Notes: generated by a model from the sequence alone, not told the origin. Shown: positions 1-8,680, numbered from the stretch's first letter. The stretch is 59,433 bases of DNA from CAZFZT01 sp964523675 (GCA_964523675.1 CAZFZT010000010.1:1-59433); one strand, 5' to 3'. Numbers and translations are program-made.

Positions 1-567
1 ATGCCCTGGACGTGCCCGCATCCACACTGGAGACACTGGTATTGGTGGTGTCTTGATGAGTGCGACGGCGACCCGGAGTGCGAGCCGCACGACTGGACAT
101 GGGACGTAGCCGGATCGGCTGAGATCGTTACCGAGCCAAACCCTCCGGGTGCCGACATTCTTCATATGCCCTACGTCGACGTTCGATTCGGGCCGCCAGG
201 TGACGCCACTCTCTTCATAGCGGACGGCTGTTGCACGTTGAAGCGGGAGTTTGAAGTGGAAGACGTACCGACGATTGATCTGACATTTGAGCGATACTCG
301 GTCGACAACTGGCCAATCGACGAATGTCCCAACAACGGTGGAATGCGGATTTTCCCGGACAAGGTGCATATTGACGACGCCGACACCGCGAACGCGATAG
401 CCGCTCGCCGCACGGTCACGGTGCGAGCGCAAGCGATGCCTCCCGAAGCGGGGACAACTGTATACTTCAAGGTGTTTGACCCTGACGATCCATCAACTAA
501 CGATCCTAAGGTGGACCCGAACGGCACGTGGGAAACGACAACCGCGACGCAATTAGCATCGGCTTGA
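1..567 (+). pseudogene. N-terminal part of frameshifted exported protease gene (5' end outside window)
   Basis: The frame is open from the first base and carries a Cys/Trp-rich start with the motif CDGDPEC, which resembles the CGGDPEC repeat found at 2913-3077, followed by a beta-rich stretch with no recognised domain. It stops at 567 shortly after entering the reading frame of the next entry. Around 526-534 the codons read Thr-Trp-Glu; adding one G to the GGG run at 530-532 would give Thr-Trp-Gly-Asn-Asp and run directly into the downstream frame. I infer one gene broken by a single-base deletion, either real or a sequencing error. An ATG lies at base 1, but I cannot tell whether it is the true start because no upstream sequence is available. 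Confidence 0.6.
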
Positions 568-1883
568 CTTTGTCGGCACAATCCGATCCGCTGGGCATCG
601 CAGAGATTTCGTTTCAAGTGAGCAGACACCCCGGCGACAACTACAAAGTCTACGCATCGACCTCGTCGCATGCCGTGCATGCGGTGACGCAGAACATGGC
701 AGATGGCCATACCGACCCCGATTTTTGCGTGGCCGAGTCGGAGATGCTGACTGTGTGGCGACACCTGAACGTCGAACTGGATTCGATGAAGGCGATCGGA
801 GAGGATGAGAACAAATACTCCGGACACTTCAAACATTTCCACGCTCCTCTCGGCTGGGAGGGCGGCAATCCCACGGCGACTGCGGTGGGACAGATCGATA
901 CGTTTGACCCGCCGATGACAGAGGCCCCTCTCATCTTTAGCGACGTTGAACAACCGCTGCAATTGTTTGGCTTCGGAGGTGGATTCACCGTTGCTGGCCT
1001 GCACACAATGGCAAACGACCAGGAGCCGCCGCAGCCGCCGCCGTTCATCAGCATGAATGACGAGCAGAAGATTCTTATCCATCAAGGCTTCTCGATGGTT
1101 CCGCTTCCATACACCGCGACGGACTGGATCGGCGCGGCAACCATGTCTGGTCAAGCAACAGCGATTATCAAGAACGGCAGCCAATACGTTCTAGCGCTCG
1201 ATGTGGAGCAAGGCGCGCCGGTTGACTGGGGGGCGTTTCTTGGCGGCGAAATCAGCATCGGCGGTGGGCCAAGCGTCCTGATCGTTGATACGAATGACAG
1301 TCAGGGCACTTTCAGCACGAGCGAACTCGGCATTCCATTCACGGCTAGGGATGACGACGATAGGAAACTCCTCCCGCGAACTCTTGACTTCTCACTGATG
1401 GAGCAGATATACGGCGAAGCATATGTGTTGCCGTTGAACAACGGGGGTGGTAATCCTGCATTCAGCAAGGTGGAAGTCCCCTTTAACCCGCATCTCGTTA
1501 ATGTTAGTCAAGTCGGCCAATCCCATCAGCAGTCGCGGTCGAAGGAGCGAGCGGACCACTGGGTCGTTTACGCTTTCGCAGCATTCCACGAACTCGTAAA
1601 GAATGATCGGGATTGGGATCCACTCGAAAGTGCTGGCATGGGAGTGACAACAGGTTCCGGATGGACGGAATCTGCGATATTCGTTGAAGTGATCCGTGAA
1701 GCCTTTAGTGCCGGGATCGCAGAGGCGGCTACTCTCTGCCACGAGATCGGACACCAGTTCAATCTTGCCCATCCGGATCCACCGGATGGTTACATCATGG
1801 ATGAGAGTTTCTCAACCATGCAGCATCTCAACTTCAGCCCCAATCACCTTGCGCAGATTCGCGATCGAGTTCAGAGTCCATAG
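528..1883 (+). CDS. metzincin-like zinc metallopeptidase (C-terminal part of split gene)
   Basis: The C-terminal 50 residues carry a zinc site, HEIGHQFNLAH (residues 405-415, bases 1740-1772), matching the extended HExxHxxxxxH form of metzincins, with Asn where Gly is usual. It is followed by a Met in DGYIMD (Met423), which fits the Met-turn. The first ~350 residues are beta-rich and unrecognised. The GTG at 528 lies in mid-domain next to the frameshift, so the functional protein probably began in the preceding frame; no signal peptide is visible from 528. It is followed 9 bases later by an exported protein with a strong ribosome binding site. Likely an extracellular or periplasmic protease; substrate unknown. 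Protease call is good, subfamily is not determined. Confidence 0.75.
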   Translation: MGNDNRDAISIGLTLSAQSDPLGIAEISFQVSRHPGDNYKVYASTSSHAVHAVTQNMADGHTDPDFCVAESEMLTVWRHLNVELDSMKAIGEDENKYSGHFKHFHAPLGWEGGNPTATAVGQIDTFDPPMTEAPLIFSDVEQPLQLFGFGGGFTVAGLHTMANDQEPPQPPPFISMNDEQKILIHQGFSMVPLPYTATDWIGAATMSGQATAIIKNGSQYVLALDVEQGAPVDWGAFLGGEISIGGGPSVLIVDTNDSQGTFSTSELGIPFTARDDDDRKLLPRTLDFSLMEQIYGEAYVLPLNNGGGNPAFSKVEVPFNPHLVNVSQVGQSHQQSRSKERADHWVVYAFAAFHELVKNDRDWDPLESAGMGVTTGSGWTESAIFVEVIREAFSAGIAEAATLCHEIGHQFNLAHPDPPDGYIMDESFSTMQHLNFSPNHLAQIRDRVQSP

Positions 1884-1892
1884 GAGGTACAG

Positions 1893-2846
1893 ATGTACAG
1901 AAAATGCATGATTGCCCTATTAGCCGTTGCCGTTGCCGCAGTCGCGTGGAGAGCAGTCGCCAGTGGTGCCGCGTGCGCCGTGGCTCCTGACGGTCCGTTC
2001 GCGGTGCGAATCTCGGCACCCACCGATGAAATTCTCGTGATCGAAGGCCTTCCCATAATCATCGAGTGGAGCGTCGTAGGAGACGAGGCGACAGGTCTCA
2101 CAAATACGCACGGCACAATCAGAAGCGGCGGGTCTGCCCATGTGCGCATGCCATCTGGCAGACTGATTCGCGTTAGGAATTTCGACTCACATCCCACACC
2201 ATTTACCGCTTCTCCAAAAATCCGAGAACGACAACCGGGGGAAACGTGGGAGGAAAGGGTGTTTCTCACCTGCGCCTGGCCCGATCCCGAGAAGCCGATC
2301 TTCGGTGAAGTGGGCGAGTACGAAGTCTGGGTGCAGTACAATAACGGAACGATTACGGCTGAAAGCAATCATCTGTTTGTTGAGGTTCGAGAGCCCAGGG
2401 AGGAGGCGGAGAAGAAGGCGTTGGCGCTTGTTCGACAACTGAAGCCACCCGCCTTCCTTTACACAGGCAGATGGGTTTTGGATGACTCCGGTGTCGAGAT
2501 GCTGACGAAAATCACTGAGGTGGAGGGATCGGTTGTCTACCCGAGTTACGCTCGAGTTGCCCTAGCGGCGGCGCATGTGAGCCGGGCGGGCTATGGCAGA
2601 CAGATGCGACGAGAAGACATCAATGTGAAGCAGGAACTCGATGCAGCCCAGGCGCATTTTGAGAAAGTTGATCCGGGCGTCGCCACTCTGAAACCCGCTC
2701 TTGATCAACTCCGAGAGGAGATCAAGTTCGAACGACAACGCTATGAAGAGTCAGACCCGAATCACAGAAGGCTTAAGGAGATCGAAGAGCAAATCCAGAG
2801 AATCCTTGAATTCAAGGAACGCGAATCTGAAGAAATTGAAACATGA
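1893..2846 (+). CDS. exported Ig-like protein with C-terminal coiled coil, function unknown
   Basis: Starts at ATG 1893, seven bases after an AGGAGG site at about 1882. Residues 1-30 form a signal peptide with an Ala/Val-rich core. Residues ~35-165 are beta-rich, with repeated Val-Arg-Val strands and a segment reading WVQYNNGTITAES, like an Ig-type or bacterial beta-sandwich domain. Residues ~165-317 are helical, and the last 50 are a charged Glu/Arg/Lys coiled coil, similar in character to the ends of the helical proteins at 4445-5686 and 6202-7368. It is translated just after the metallopeptidase, so a partner or substrate role is possible, but no family was recognised. Confidence 0.8.
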   Translation: MYRKCMIALLAVAVAAVAWRAVASGAACAVAPDGPFAVRISAPTDEILVIEGLPIIIEWSVVGDEATGLTNTHGTIRSGGSAHVRMPSGRLIRVRNFDSHPTPFTASPKIRERQPGETWEERVFLTCAWPDPEKPIFGEVGEYEVWVQYNNGTITAESNHLFVEVREPREEAEKKALALVRQLKPPAFLYTGRWVLDDSGVEMLTKITEVEGSVVYPSYARVALAAAHVSRAGYGRQMRREDINVKQELDAAQAHFEKVDPGVATLKPALDQLREEIKFERQRYEESDPNHRRLKEIEEQIQRILEFKERESEEIET

Positions 2847-2912
2847 ATGATGACATCCTTCGGTAGGTGACGAGGACGACCGCTGAGTTCCGCAAGCAAG
2901 GGGAACCTCGCG

Positions 2913-3077
2913 TGCGGCGGCGACCCCGATTGCGATCCTGCCTGCGGCGGCGATCCCTGGTGCGACCCCGACTGTGGCGGAGACAAGTGCAATCCATATT
3001 GCAATCCGGATCCGTGTGATCCAGACTGTGGCGGCGATCCGGAGTGCGATCCTGAATGCGGCGGCGATCCCTGCCTC
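2913..3077 (+). repeat. Cys-rich CGGDPxCDPx decapeptide repeat tract
   Basis: In the frame of the transglutaminase-like gene this stretch encodes four to five copies of a ten-residue unit: CGGDPDCDPA, CGGDPWCDPD, a longer variant CGGDKCNPYCNPDPCDPD, CGGDPECDPE, then CGGDPC. The DNA repeats TGCGGCGGCGAT with variation. The frame is open upstream only to 2871, where a TGA (2868-2870) blocks it, and there is no ATG, GTG or TTG between the stop and the tract. The regular Cys and Asp spacing suggests a metal- or disulfide-stabilised linker at the N-terminus of an exported protein. Confidence 0.7.
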
Positions 3078-4436
3078 GTGGAGTGCGAAGACACGAAATG
3101 GTACGATCCGAGTCATTCCTCATGCAGCGGCGGCATCCCCGGTCTCTTCATCGAACTCGCCGCAGTCACGTTCGGCGGCAATAATCATCCTGTGGCGCGC
3201 GACAGCGACGGAACCGACTACGACGTGCCGCACTGGTTGTCATGGAAGGACGAAGCATGCATCGAGGACGCGTTCTGCTGCTTCAACTGGTGGGACGAGC
3301 TCTGCGGCGAAGACGTGTATGACGGACACGAGCACCCCGTCGCCTATACCAGAAATGACACAGTAGAGATAGAAGAAGTCCGCTTCCTCATCTCCGGCAA
3401 CCTTGAAGATCCACATTTGATGGTTCTGGTTCCGGGAAGTGAAGGCGTCGTCGTACCACTATCGCCTGATGGACACTATCTTGTGGCGACTGACTTCGAT
3501 CTGCTCGAACTTGGTGACGCGATTGCACACTACGATCCGCTCGAAATCGAGTGGCGTGTCTTCATCACGATCGATGACGAGAACCATGATGTGCATATTG
3601 CGACGAGTGAGAACACGATGTACGTGACGCTGGCCGATCCGCAGACCTCGCCGCTGTACCACACAGTGGTGGACATCGCGTGCCAAAGAGCGCACGGCCT
3701 CGACGATAACCACGCGAATCACCCGCAGCACATCTTCGATGCGATATGGGACGGGTTCAAGACATTGAACATCACGCGCGCCGAGCCGGACGAGAATGAT
3801 GGGACGAACAAGCCACTTCACTACTACCAGTCTTGGGAAACCGTGTTCGAGGCGGGCTCGACTCAGGTACCGTACCTGCTCGAACACTATGACGGTCAGT
3901 GTGGCTCATGGGCAAGGCTGTTCCGGCAGTCGCTCATGGTTCACAACGTGCACACAGGCGCGGAGTTCATATGGGCGTCGTCGACACTATCATCCGGCGC
4001 ATCCTTCTTCCTCGTGAAGAACTGGAGTTTCACCGACCCCGGCACCCATGCTGGGACATCCTTCCCGTATCTTGCAGTTCCGAACTATCAGACGTTCGGT
4101 GCGCAAATGTTCAACGGAAATGCTCACGACTGGATGAACAATGCCTTGTCTACTCCGGAGGCACAGGACTCCGACGGCATATACGGCCAGGGTGGCACGA
4201 ATCCGCTCAACCTATTCAGCAATCACCAGTTCGCGCGAATCGGATCGACCTGTTACGACCCGAGTTACGGCGTGAACTACACAGGTGCCGCCGATATGCA
4301 GACGACGGCCATCGACGGCTTTTCGATCTGGACAAGCGGATTGCATCCCAGTACTGGCGCACCGTACATGGTGTGGCGTCATCGAGAAACCCCTACCGCG
4401 GCCACGTACATTTACTTTACAGTTGAACCATGGTGA
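3078..4436 (+). CDS. transglutaminase-like (papain-fold) protein, 5' end uncertain
   Basis: A possible Cys-His-Asp triad of the transglutaminase-like superfamily is visible: Cys275 in GQCGSWARLF, His383 in NHQFARIG and Asp394 in CYDPSYG. The NHxxxxxG...YDPSYG pattern is typical of these enzymes; the Cys-His spacing (~108) is longer than usual. The GTG at 3078 is only the first available start; the open frame and the Cys-rich repeat continue upstream to 2871 without a start codon and no signal peptide is found, so the N-terminus may be lost or frameshifted. It ends TGGTGA, overlapping the start region of the next gene. It could be a protease, a crosslinking enzyme or an inactive binding domain. 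Confidence 0.7.
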   Translation: MECEDTKWYDPSHSSCSGGIPGLFIELAAVTFGGNNHPVARDSDGTDYDVPHWLSWKDEACIEDAFCCFNWWDELCGEDVYDGHEHPVAYTRNDTVEIEEVRFLISGNLEDPHLMVLVPGSEGVVVPLSPDGHYLVATDFDLLELGDAIAHYDPLEIEWRVFITIDDENHDVHIATSENTMYVTLADPQTSPLYHTVVDIACQRAHGLDDNHANHPQHIFDAIWDGFKTLNITRAEPDENDGTNKPLHYYQSWETVFEAGSTQVPYLLEHYDGQCGSWARLFRQSLMVHNVHTGAEFIWASSTLSSGASFFLVKNWSFTDPGTHAGTSFPYLAVPNYQTFGAQMFNGNAHDWMNNALSTPEAQDSDGIYGQGGTNPLNLFSNHQFARIGSTCYDPSYGVNYTGAADMQTTAIDGFSIWTSGLHPSTGAPYMVWRHRETPTAATYIYFTVEPW

Positions 4437-4444
4437 GGTGCTCA

Positions 4445-5686
4445 ATGACAGTAGCCAGACGCCCCGGAATTGTCTTTGTTATTCCAACAGCGATGCTTGG
4501 CGTCGTCGCGCTTGCTCTTGTTCTGACAGTGGCGCCCTCGTCCTTCGGCGACCCGCTGCCGGAGCGGGGACGACGGCTCGCTGGCGAACCGCCGCAAAGG
4601 CCGCGGCTGCAATTGACGATTGAGCAGCAGCAAGAACTGTGGAAGGTCGTGAACAACTCGCTTGTGCCGGTTGAGCAGCGCGCCAAAGCGGAACGGTCGC
4701 TGATCGGCGCACGTGATGTGCGCATGCTTCATAGTGCTTTCCGCGGCCTAATCGAACCGATCGAGGTGATTCACCCGCCCGATCCCGGAACGGATGGTGA
4801 AATGCGCGTTGAGCACATGTCGATTACAGAGGGCATGGGCCATTTCTTTCCTTCGGGCGGTACTCCTGAGGCCGATGCTAGGGCACCAGTGGCAGCACAA
4901 ATCGCCTATTGTCGCAGTCGGATTTGGTATCATCTGGCCATGTCTGCTGCGCCGGAAGGCGAACGCCACGCTCTTTACGCACAGTTGATTGATGAAGCGA
5001 GGAAGTTGCCCGAAGCCAATCGAGAGAAGGATTGGCTCATCGGCACGCTCGTGAGATCGTCTTCAAGCAATTGGACGCAGGACGTTCGCACTCACCTCTT
5101 GTCGATCTATCGAAATCCGGAGCGTACTCCTACAACACGTCGTTCTGTGCGGGTGACTCTCGGAAATATGGGTCATGCAACACCCCGACCAGAGTTCGAG
5201 AGGGCCAGGGAATTGTTCATTGCAACGGCTTGGGCGGAACGAGGAACAGCGTTTGCCAGAGAAATGACGGAATGGCTTGTACACCGCCATGATCCTCGCT
5301 GCGCGGTTCTCTTTATTGATCGTTACGAACATGCTCGTAGTGTTGCCACTGAACGCAGGCCGTTATCGAAGAATCTTCTTGATCTGATGGACTCGTACTT
5401 CGGCAACATCAGCGGGATGCATGTGGAGCACCGGGTGCAGCAAGAGAGGACCATTGCGATCATTCGCCAGCGCGACGAGCTGACCAAGGAAGCGAAGGAG
5501 ACCGGCGACGACACGAAACTTCGCGAGTTCGAAGCCGAACTCGCCGCGAAGCAGAAGGCAGAACTCGAAGAGCGCATCGAGAAGATAGACGCATGGATCG
5601 CCGGCAACCGTGAGCGGCTGGAAGCTGAAGCGGAGGCATATGCGCGCGGGCGTGAGGTCTTACGCCGGCCCCCGGCTGATGAGTGA
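4445..5686 (+). CDS. exported alpha-helical protein, paralog 1
   Basis: ATG 4445 is preceded by GAGGTG four bases upstream and gives a good signal peptide (ARRP, then a hydrophobic run to about residue 30); an in-frame ATG at 4430 also exists. The rest is almost wholly helical with repeated short helices, as in HEAT- or TPR-like solenoids, and ends in a charged coiled coil (AELEERIEKIDAWIAG... to PPADE). It is a paralog of 6202-7368: shared features include VNNSLxPxEQR, ARDVRML and the whole C-terminal tail. It lies directly after the transglutaminase-like gene and likely shares its transcript. No family recognised; possibly a scaffold or partner of the exported enzymes. Confidence 0.8.
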   Translation: MTVARRPGIVFVIPTAMLGVVALALVLTVAPSSFGDPLPERGRRLAGEPPQRPRLQLTIEQQQELWKVVNNSLVPVEQRAKAERSLIGARDVRMLHSAFRGLIEPIEVIHPPDPGTDGEMRVEHMSITEGMGHFFPSGGTPEADARAPVAAQIAYCRSRIWYHLAMSAAPEGERHALYAQLIDEARKLPEANREKDWLIGTLVRSSSSNWTQDVRTHLLSIYRNPERTPTTRRSVRVTLGNMGHATPRPEFERARELFIATAWAERGTAFAREMTEWLVHRHDPRCAVLFIDRYEHARSVATERRPLSKNLLDLMDSYFGNISGMHVEHRVQQERTIAIIRQRDELTKEAKETGDDTKLREFEAELAAKQKAELEERIEKIDAWIAGNRERLEAEAEAYARGREVLRRPPADE

Positions 5687-5905
5687 ACAGACATTCTCGC
5701 ATTTTTCGAGGGATCACTCGGCCGTGCCCGACGAACTTGCGGGTCGCGCTTGAAGGCGATGCGATCGGCGATCAGATGCTGCGACTGCGTCAGTCGTGCT
5801 GAATGGTCGGCCCGGTATCGGCGTCGATTTCGCGGGTGAAGGTCAGGACCGGGTCCGCGCCTTCGAGGCCTTCATCGATGCGGAAAAGGTGCTCCCAGCC
5901 GGTGA
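5501..5905. repeat. long direct repeat, copy 1
   Basis: About 400 bases that recur at 7183-7585 with very high identity (offset 1682, then 1680 after a 2-base indel near 5690). It spans the coiled-coil end of the helical gene, the intergenic part and the 3' end of a pseudopilin gene on the minus strand. The match stops sharply after CAGCCGGTGA at 5905, where copy 1 joins unrelated sequence. This marks a tandem duplication followed by a deletion. Confidence 0.9.
5790..5905 (-). pseudogene. 3' remnant of pseudopilin gene
   Basis: The minus strand encodes the last ~37 residues of the pseudopilin found intact at 7470-8309 (LTGWEHLFRI ... to the end GPTIQHD) with the same stop. Everything upstream, including the prepilin signal, is missing and replaced by the fragment of a transglutaminase-like gene that starts at 5906. 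It is a recombination scar of the tandem duplication, not a functional gene. Confidence 0.85.
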
Positions 5906-6180
5906 ACTTCGTCAACCGACATATTCTGGTTCGGGTCGGGAGTGAATGGTACGATCCTGCGCTGGGTCGAAAATACACTGGAGAGACGCACATGGAGCAG
6001 GAAGTGATCGCTGGCTTCACCCGTTGGGATCTCGATGAACTCCCCGAGACGACCTTGGGATGCGATGTGGATGGGGACGGTGAGATTACGGAAGCGGTCG
6101 TTCCTTGGAAAGTATGGCAGCACCAGAAAGTGCCGCCAGCCGGACCTCACATCGAATTTCGTTCAATTGGTTCACCGTGA
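5906..6180 (+). pseudogene. C-terminal remnant of a second transglutaminase-like gene
   Basis: The frame from 5906 to the TGA at 6178-6180 encodes ~91 residues that align with the end of the 3078-4436 product: NRHILVRVGSEWYDPALG corresponds to its NHQFARIGSTCYDPSYG (the His and Asp of the triad), then RKYTGETHMEQEVIAGF matches VNYTGAADMQTTAIDGF. The catalytic Cys half is absent. It carries one extra element, CDVDGDGEITEA, that looks like a calcium-binding loop. It abuts the pseudopilin remnant exactly at 5905/5906 and sits 21 bases before paralog 2 of the helical protein, in the same order as the intact pair. Confidence 0.8.
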
Positions 6181-6201
6181 AAATCTGAGGAGACATTTTA
6201 A

Positions 6202-7368
6202 ATGCGACATTCCATGATGATCATCACCTTCGCGTTGGCTATCTGCTCTGATGCTCGAGCGATGCGCAGTAGCGACGATAGTCTCTTTGGTGTGCCTGGC
6301 GAAATGGTTCCCGTACCACGTCTTGAACTCGACGAGGAGATTCAACTCGACCTTTGGCAAACGGTCAACAACTCGCTGATCCCCTTCGAACAGCGCCTTG
6401 CGGCCGAACGGAGACTGCGCGCGGCCCGTGATGTTCGAATGTTGAAGGTCGCGTTCGCAGGTCTTGTAGAACCGGTAGAGATCATTCGGGTGCTTGATCA
6501 TAATGCGGATGCCCACTCCCCTGTGGAACGTATTGCCATGCCCTTCGCAACTGGCAGCATTAAGGCTGAATGGGATGCTGATGCACCTGTGTCGGTCCAG
6601 ATCGCAAATGCGCGCGGGCGGATTTGGTCGAGCCTTGCCCATGGCGCGGAACCTGAAAGTGAGCGCCATCGCATCTACTCAGACCTGTTCGATCAAGCCC
6701 AGTCACCGTATCATCTCAGAAGACTAATAACCACAGCATCGCGCCAGAACTGGACGCCGAAGGTGCGCAAACATTTGCTGTCGATCTATCAGAATGCCGA
6801 CCTATCGGCAGGCATTCGATCCGATGCCGGAAACACGCTTCTTGACATGCACCATAAGACACCGCGCATCGAGTTCCTGGAGACTCGAAAGAGCATCATT
6901 GATGCCGCGTGGAAGGAACGCCACACGCCATTCGCGCATCTGCTGGGAGAACGCTTGGGAGCCCGTGACCCCCGCGCTGCACTCTTGCGCCTTGATTGGT
7001 ACGACCAGAGGTTAGAGCAGGCCCGCAAAGAAGGCCGACTGCCTATGAAGGGTATGGTTGACGCAATCGATGCGGTTTTCGAAAACATCAGTGGGCTCTA
7101 TCGTAACCCGCGCGCGGCGCTGACCCACAAAGAAATTGAGCGTCGTGACAGGCGCTTTGAGTTCATGCAGGAGGCCCGCGAAACCGACGATGACACGAAA
7201 CTCCGCGAGTTCGAAGCCGAACTCGCTGCGAAGCAGCAGGCGGAACTCGAAGAGCGCATCGAGAAGATTGACGCATGGATCGCCGCCAATCGTGAGCGGC
7301 TGGAAGCCGAAGCGGAGGCATATGCGCGCGAGCGTGAGATCTTACGCCGGCCCCCGGCTGATGAGTGA
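6202..7368 (+). CDS. exported alpha-helical protein, paralog 2
   Basis: ATG 6202 lies ten bases after GAGGAG and gives a short signal peptide (MRHSMMIITFALAICSDARA). The mature part is helical throughout with a C-terminal charged coiled coil. It is a paralog of 4445-5686 of nearly the same length; upstream of residue ~325 the two differ at many positions, but from base 7183 they are almost identical at the DNA level, which suggests recent gene conversion or a recombination crossover. It follows a broken transglutaminase-like gene, so it has lost its presumed partner. Function unknown. Confidence 0.8.
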   Translation: MRHSMMIITFALAICSDARAMRSSDDSLFGVPGEMVPVPRLELDEEIQLDLWQTVNNSLIPFEQRLAAERRLRAARDVRMLKVAFAGLVEPVEIIRVLDHNADAHSPVERIAMPFATGSIKAEWDADAPVSVQIANARGRIWSSLAHGAEPESERHRIYSDLFDQAQSPYHLRRLITTASRQNWTPKVRKHLLSIYQNADLSAGIRSDAGNTLLDMHHKTPRIEFLETRKSIIDAAWKERHTPFAHLLGERLGARDPRAALLRLDWYDQRLEQARKEGRLPMKGMVDAIDAVFENISGLYRNPRAALTHKEIERRDRRFEFMQEARETDDDTKLREFEAELAAKQQAELEERIEKIDAWIAANRERLEAEAEAYAREREILRRPPADE

Positions 7369-7585
7369 ACAGACTCTCGCATTTTCGATGCGATCACACG
7401 GCCGCGCCCGACGAACTTGCGGGTCGCGCTTGAAGGCGATGCGATCGGCGATCAGATGCTGCGACTGCGTCAGTCGTGCTGAATGGTCGGCCCGGTATCG
7501 GCGTCGATTTCGCGGGTGAAGGTCAGGACCGGGTCCGCGCCTTCGAGGCCTTCATCGATGCGGAAAAGGTGCTCCCAGCCGGTGA
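7183..7585. repeat. long direct repeat, copy 2
   Basis: Partner of 5501-5905. Here the sequence continues without a break into the intact pseudopilin gene, so this copy shows the ancestral arrangement at the right-hand boundary. Confidence 0.9.
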
Positions 7586-8309
7586 GCGAAGTGTGCCAGT
7601 TGATGCTTCCGTCGCCTGCGATGATGTGGCCGCGCCAGTTTCCTTGGGCATCGCAGGTGAAGGAGGTTGGCGTTTCGACGCCGCCTGCCGGGCCGCGGCT
7701 GGAGATGATGCCCACGCCCGCATTGCGTGAATCTCGCCACAGCTGCGTCTTACGCTCGCCCCATAGGAGCAGGTGCGCATATGAAACGTTTGATTCCACA
7801 TCGAGGTCGGCCTGGAACGCGCTATCCCAGAAGACGCCGTTCTTCGGGTCGTACTCGTCCCAGTTGTACCGTGCCATTTGGATGACGCGCGGGTTTCTTT
7901 CCAAGGGTGAGATGAGAAGGTCGGGCGTGGCATAGTTCTGCGCGATCAGCATTGAATAGAGGTTAGCGGTGGTGTCGAGCGTGACTTCTATTTCGCCGCG
8001 ACCGGAAACGTAGCGCAACTCACCACCGATTGCGACGGGCTTGCGTGCGATGATGCTGGGCGAGGGCAACACGTTGTTGAACTCGCGGCTTAACACGCCC
8101 AGTGACTGTGCGATTCCCCCGAGTTGCGTGGCATCCTTCATCTGCCTGTGGTTGACATTCCCGCGCCCGCCGGTTTGACGAAGCATCAGCGCAGCGATGA
8201 CAAGGACGATCACAATGCAGACGAGCACGATGACCAGTTCAATGCGGGTAAAGCCGCGGCGCAGCTGCCCGTCGTGGCGTGGATCGTGGAGTGATGATTG
8301 AAGATTCAA
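7470..8309 (-). CDS. type II secretion / type IV pseudopilin-like protein
   Basis: The N-terminus has a prepilin peptidase site RRG-FTRIEL (cleavage after Gly19, Glu at position +5) followed by a ~20-residue hydrophobic helix IVLVCIVIVLVIAAL. This is the class of pseudopilin-like exported proteins that is abundant in planctomycetes. The ~240-residue C-terminal domain is globular with Trp- and Gly-rich loops and is not recognised. It is convergent with helical paralog 2; about 100 bases separate the stops. A 3' remnant of a second copy lies at 5790-5905. No other secretion machinery is in the window. Confidence 0.85.
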   Translation of the reverse strand: MNLQSSLHDPRHDGQLRRGFTRIELVIVLVCIVIVLVIAALMLRQTGGRGNVNHRQMKDATQLGGIAQSLGVLSREFNNVLPSPSIIARKPVAIGGELRYVSGRGEIEVTLDTTANLYSMLIAQNYATPDLLISPLERNPRVIQMARYNWDEYDPKNGVFWDSAFQADLDVESNVSYAHLLLWGERKTQLWRDSRNAGVGIISSRGPAGGVETPTSFTCDAQGNWRGHIIAGDGSINWHTSLTGWEHLFRIDEGLEGADPVLTFTREIDADTGPTIQHD

Positions 8310-8680
8310 AGGCGCCCTCGTCTTGTTCTACTCGCACTTACATTTCGTCTATACGATCTGCTGTTTGAGTGAGTTCAGGAAGCCAGGACCGGCGAATGGA
8401 TGAAGATGCGGGGTAGCCAGACGCGGCCACGATCAGGCATGGCATCCACCCTGATGATTGAAATCCAGGGTCGGCGGGCTGTCCGGCCGGCAGATGTCGC
8501 TACGAAAATAGTTACAGCGAGCCAAAAACGGCATTGACTTTACGGGTTGCTGCAGTATTTTTTTGGATGTCCGCCATGGTGCGGCTGCGCAGGATTGGAA
8601 GCATGCCTCCCCCTGCGAGGTGAGATGGGTATGCGTGGGAGTTGCGAGGCGGCCTTGCCCCCGTCGCAGGAGAAACGAAG
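8310..8680. other. divergent intergenic region between pseudopilin and surface protein genes
   Basis: Non-coding by appearance: short overlapping frames only. It contains the promoter-like element described separately and an AGGAG ribosome site just before 8681. No RNA gene or riboswitch was recognised. Confidence 0.6.
8534..8561 (+). promoter_or_regulatory. sigma70-like promoter
   Basis: TTGACT (8534-8539), a 16-base spacer and TATTTT (8556-8561) precede the surface protein gene by ~120 bases. Match is fair; no start site data. Confidence 0.4.

Noticed and set aside
171..1184. 337-residue minus-strand frame
   Set aside because: Antisense to the split metallopeptidase gene; composition is implausible and the plus strand has clear motifs.
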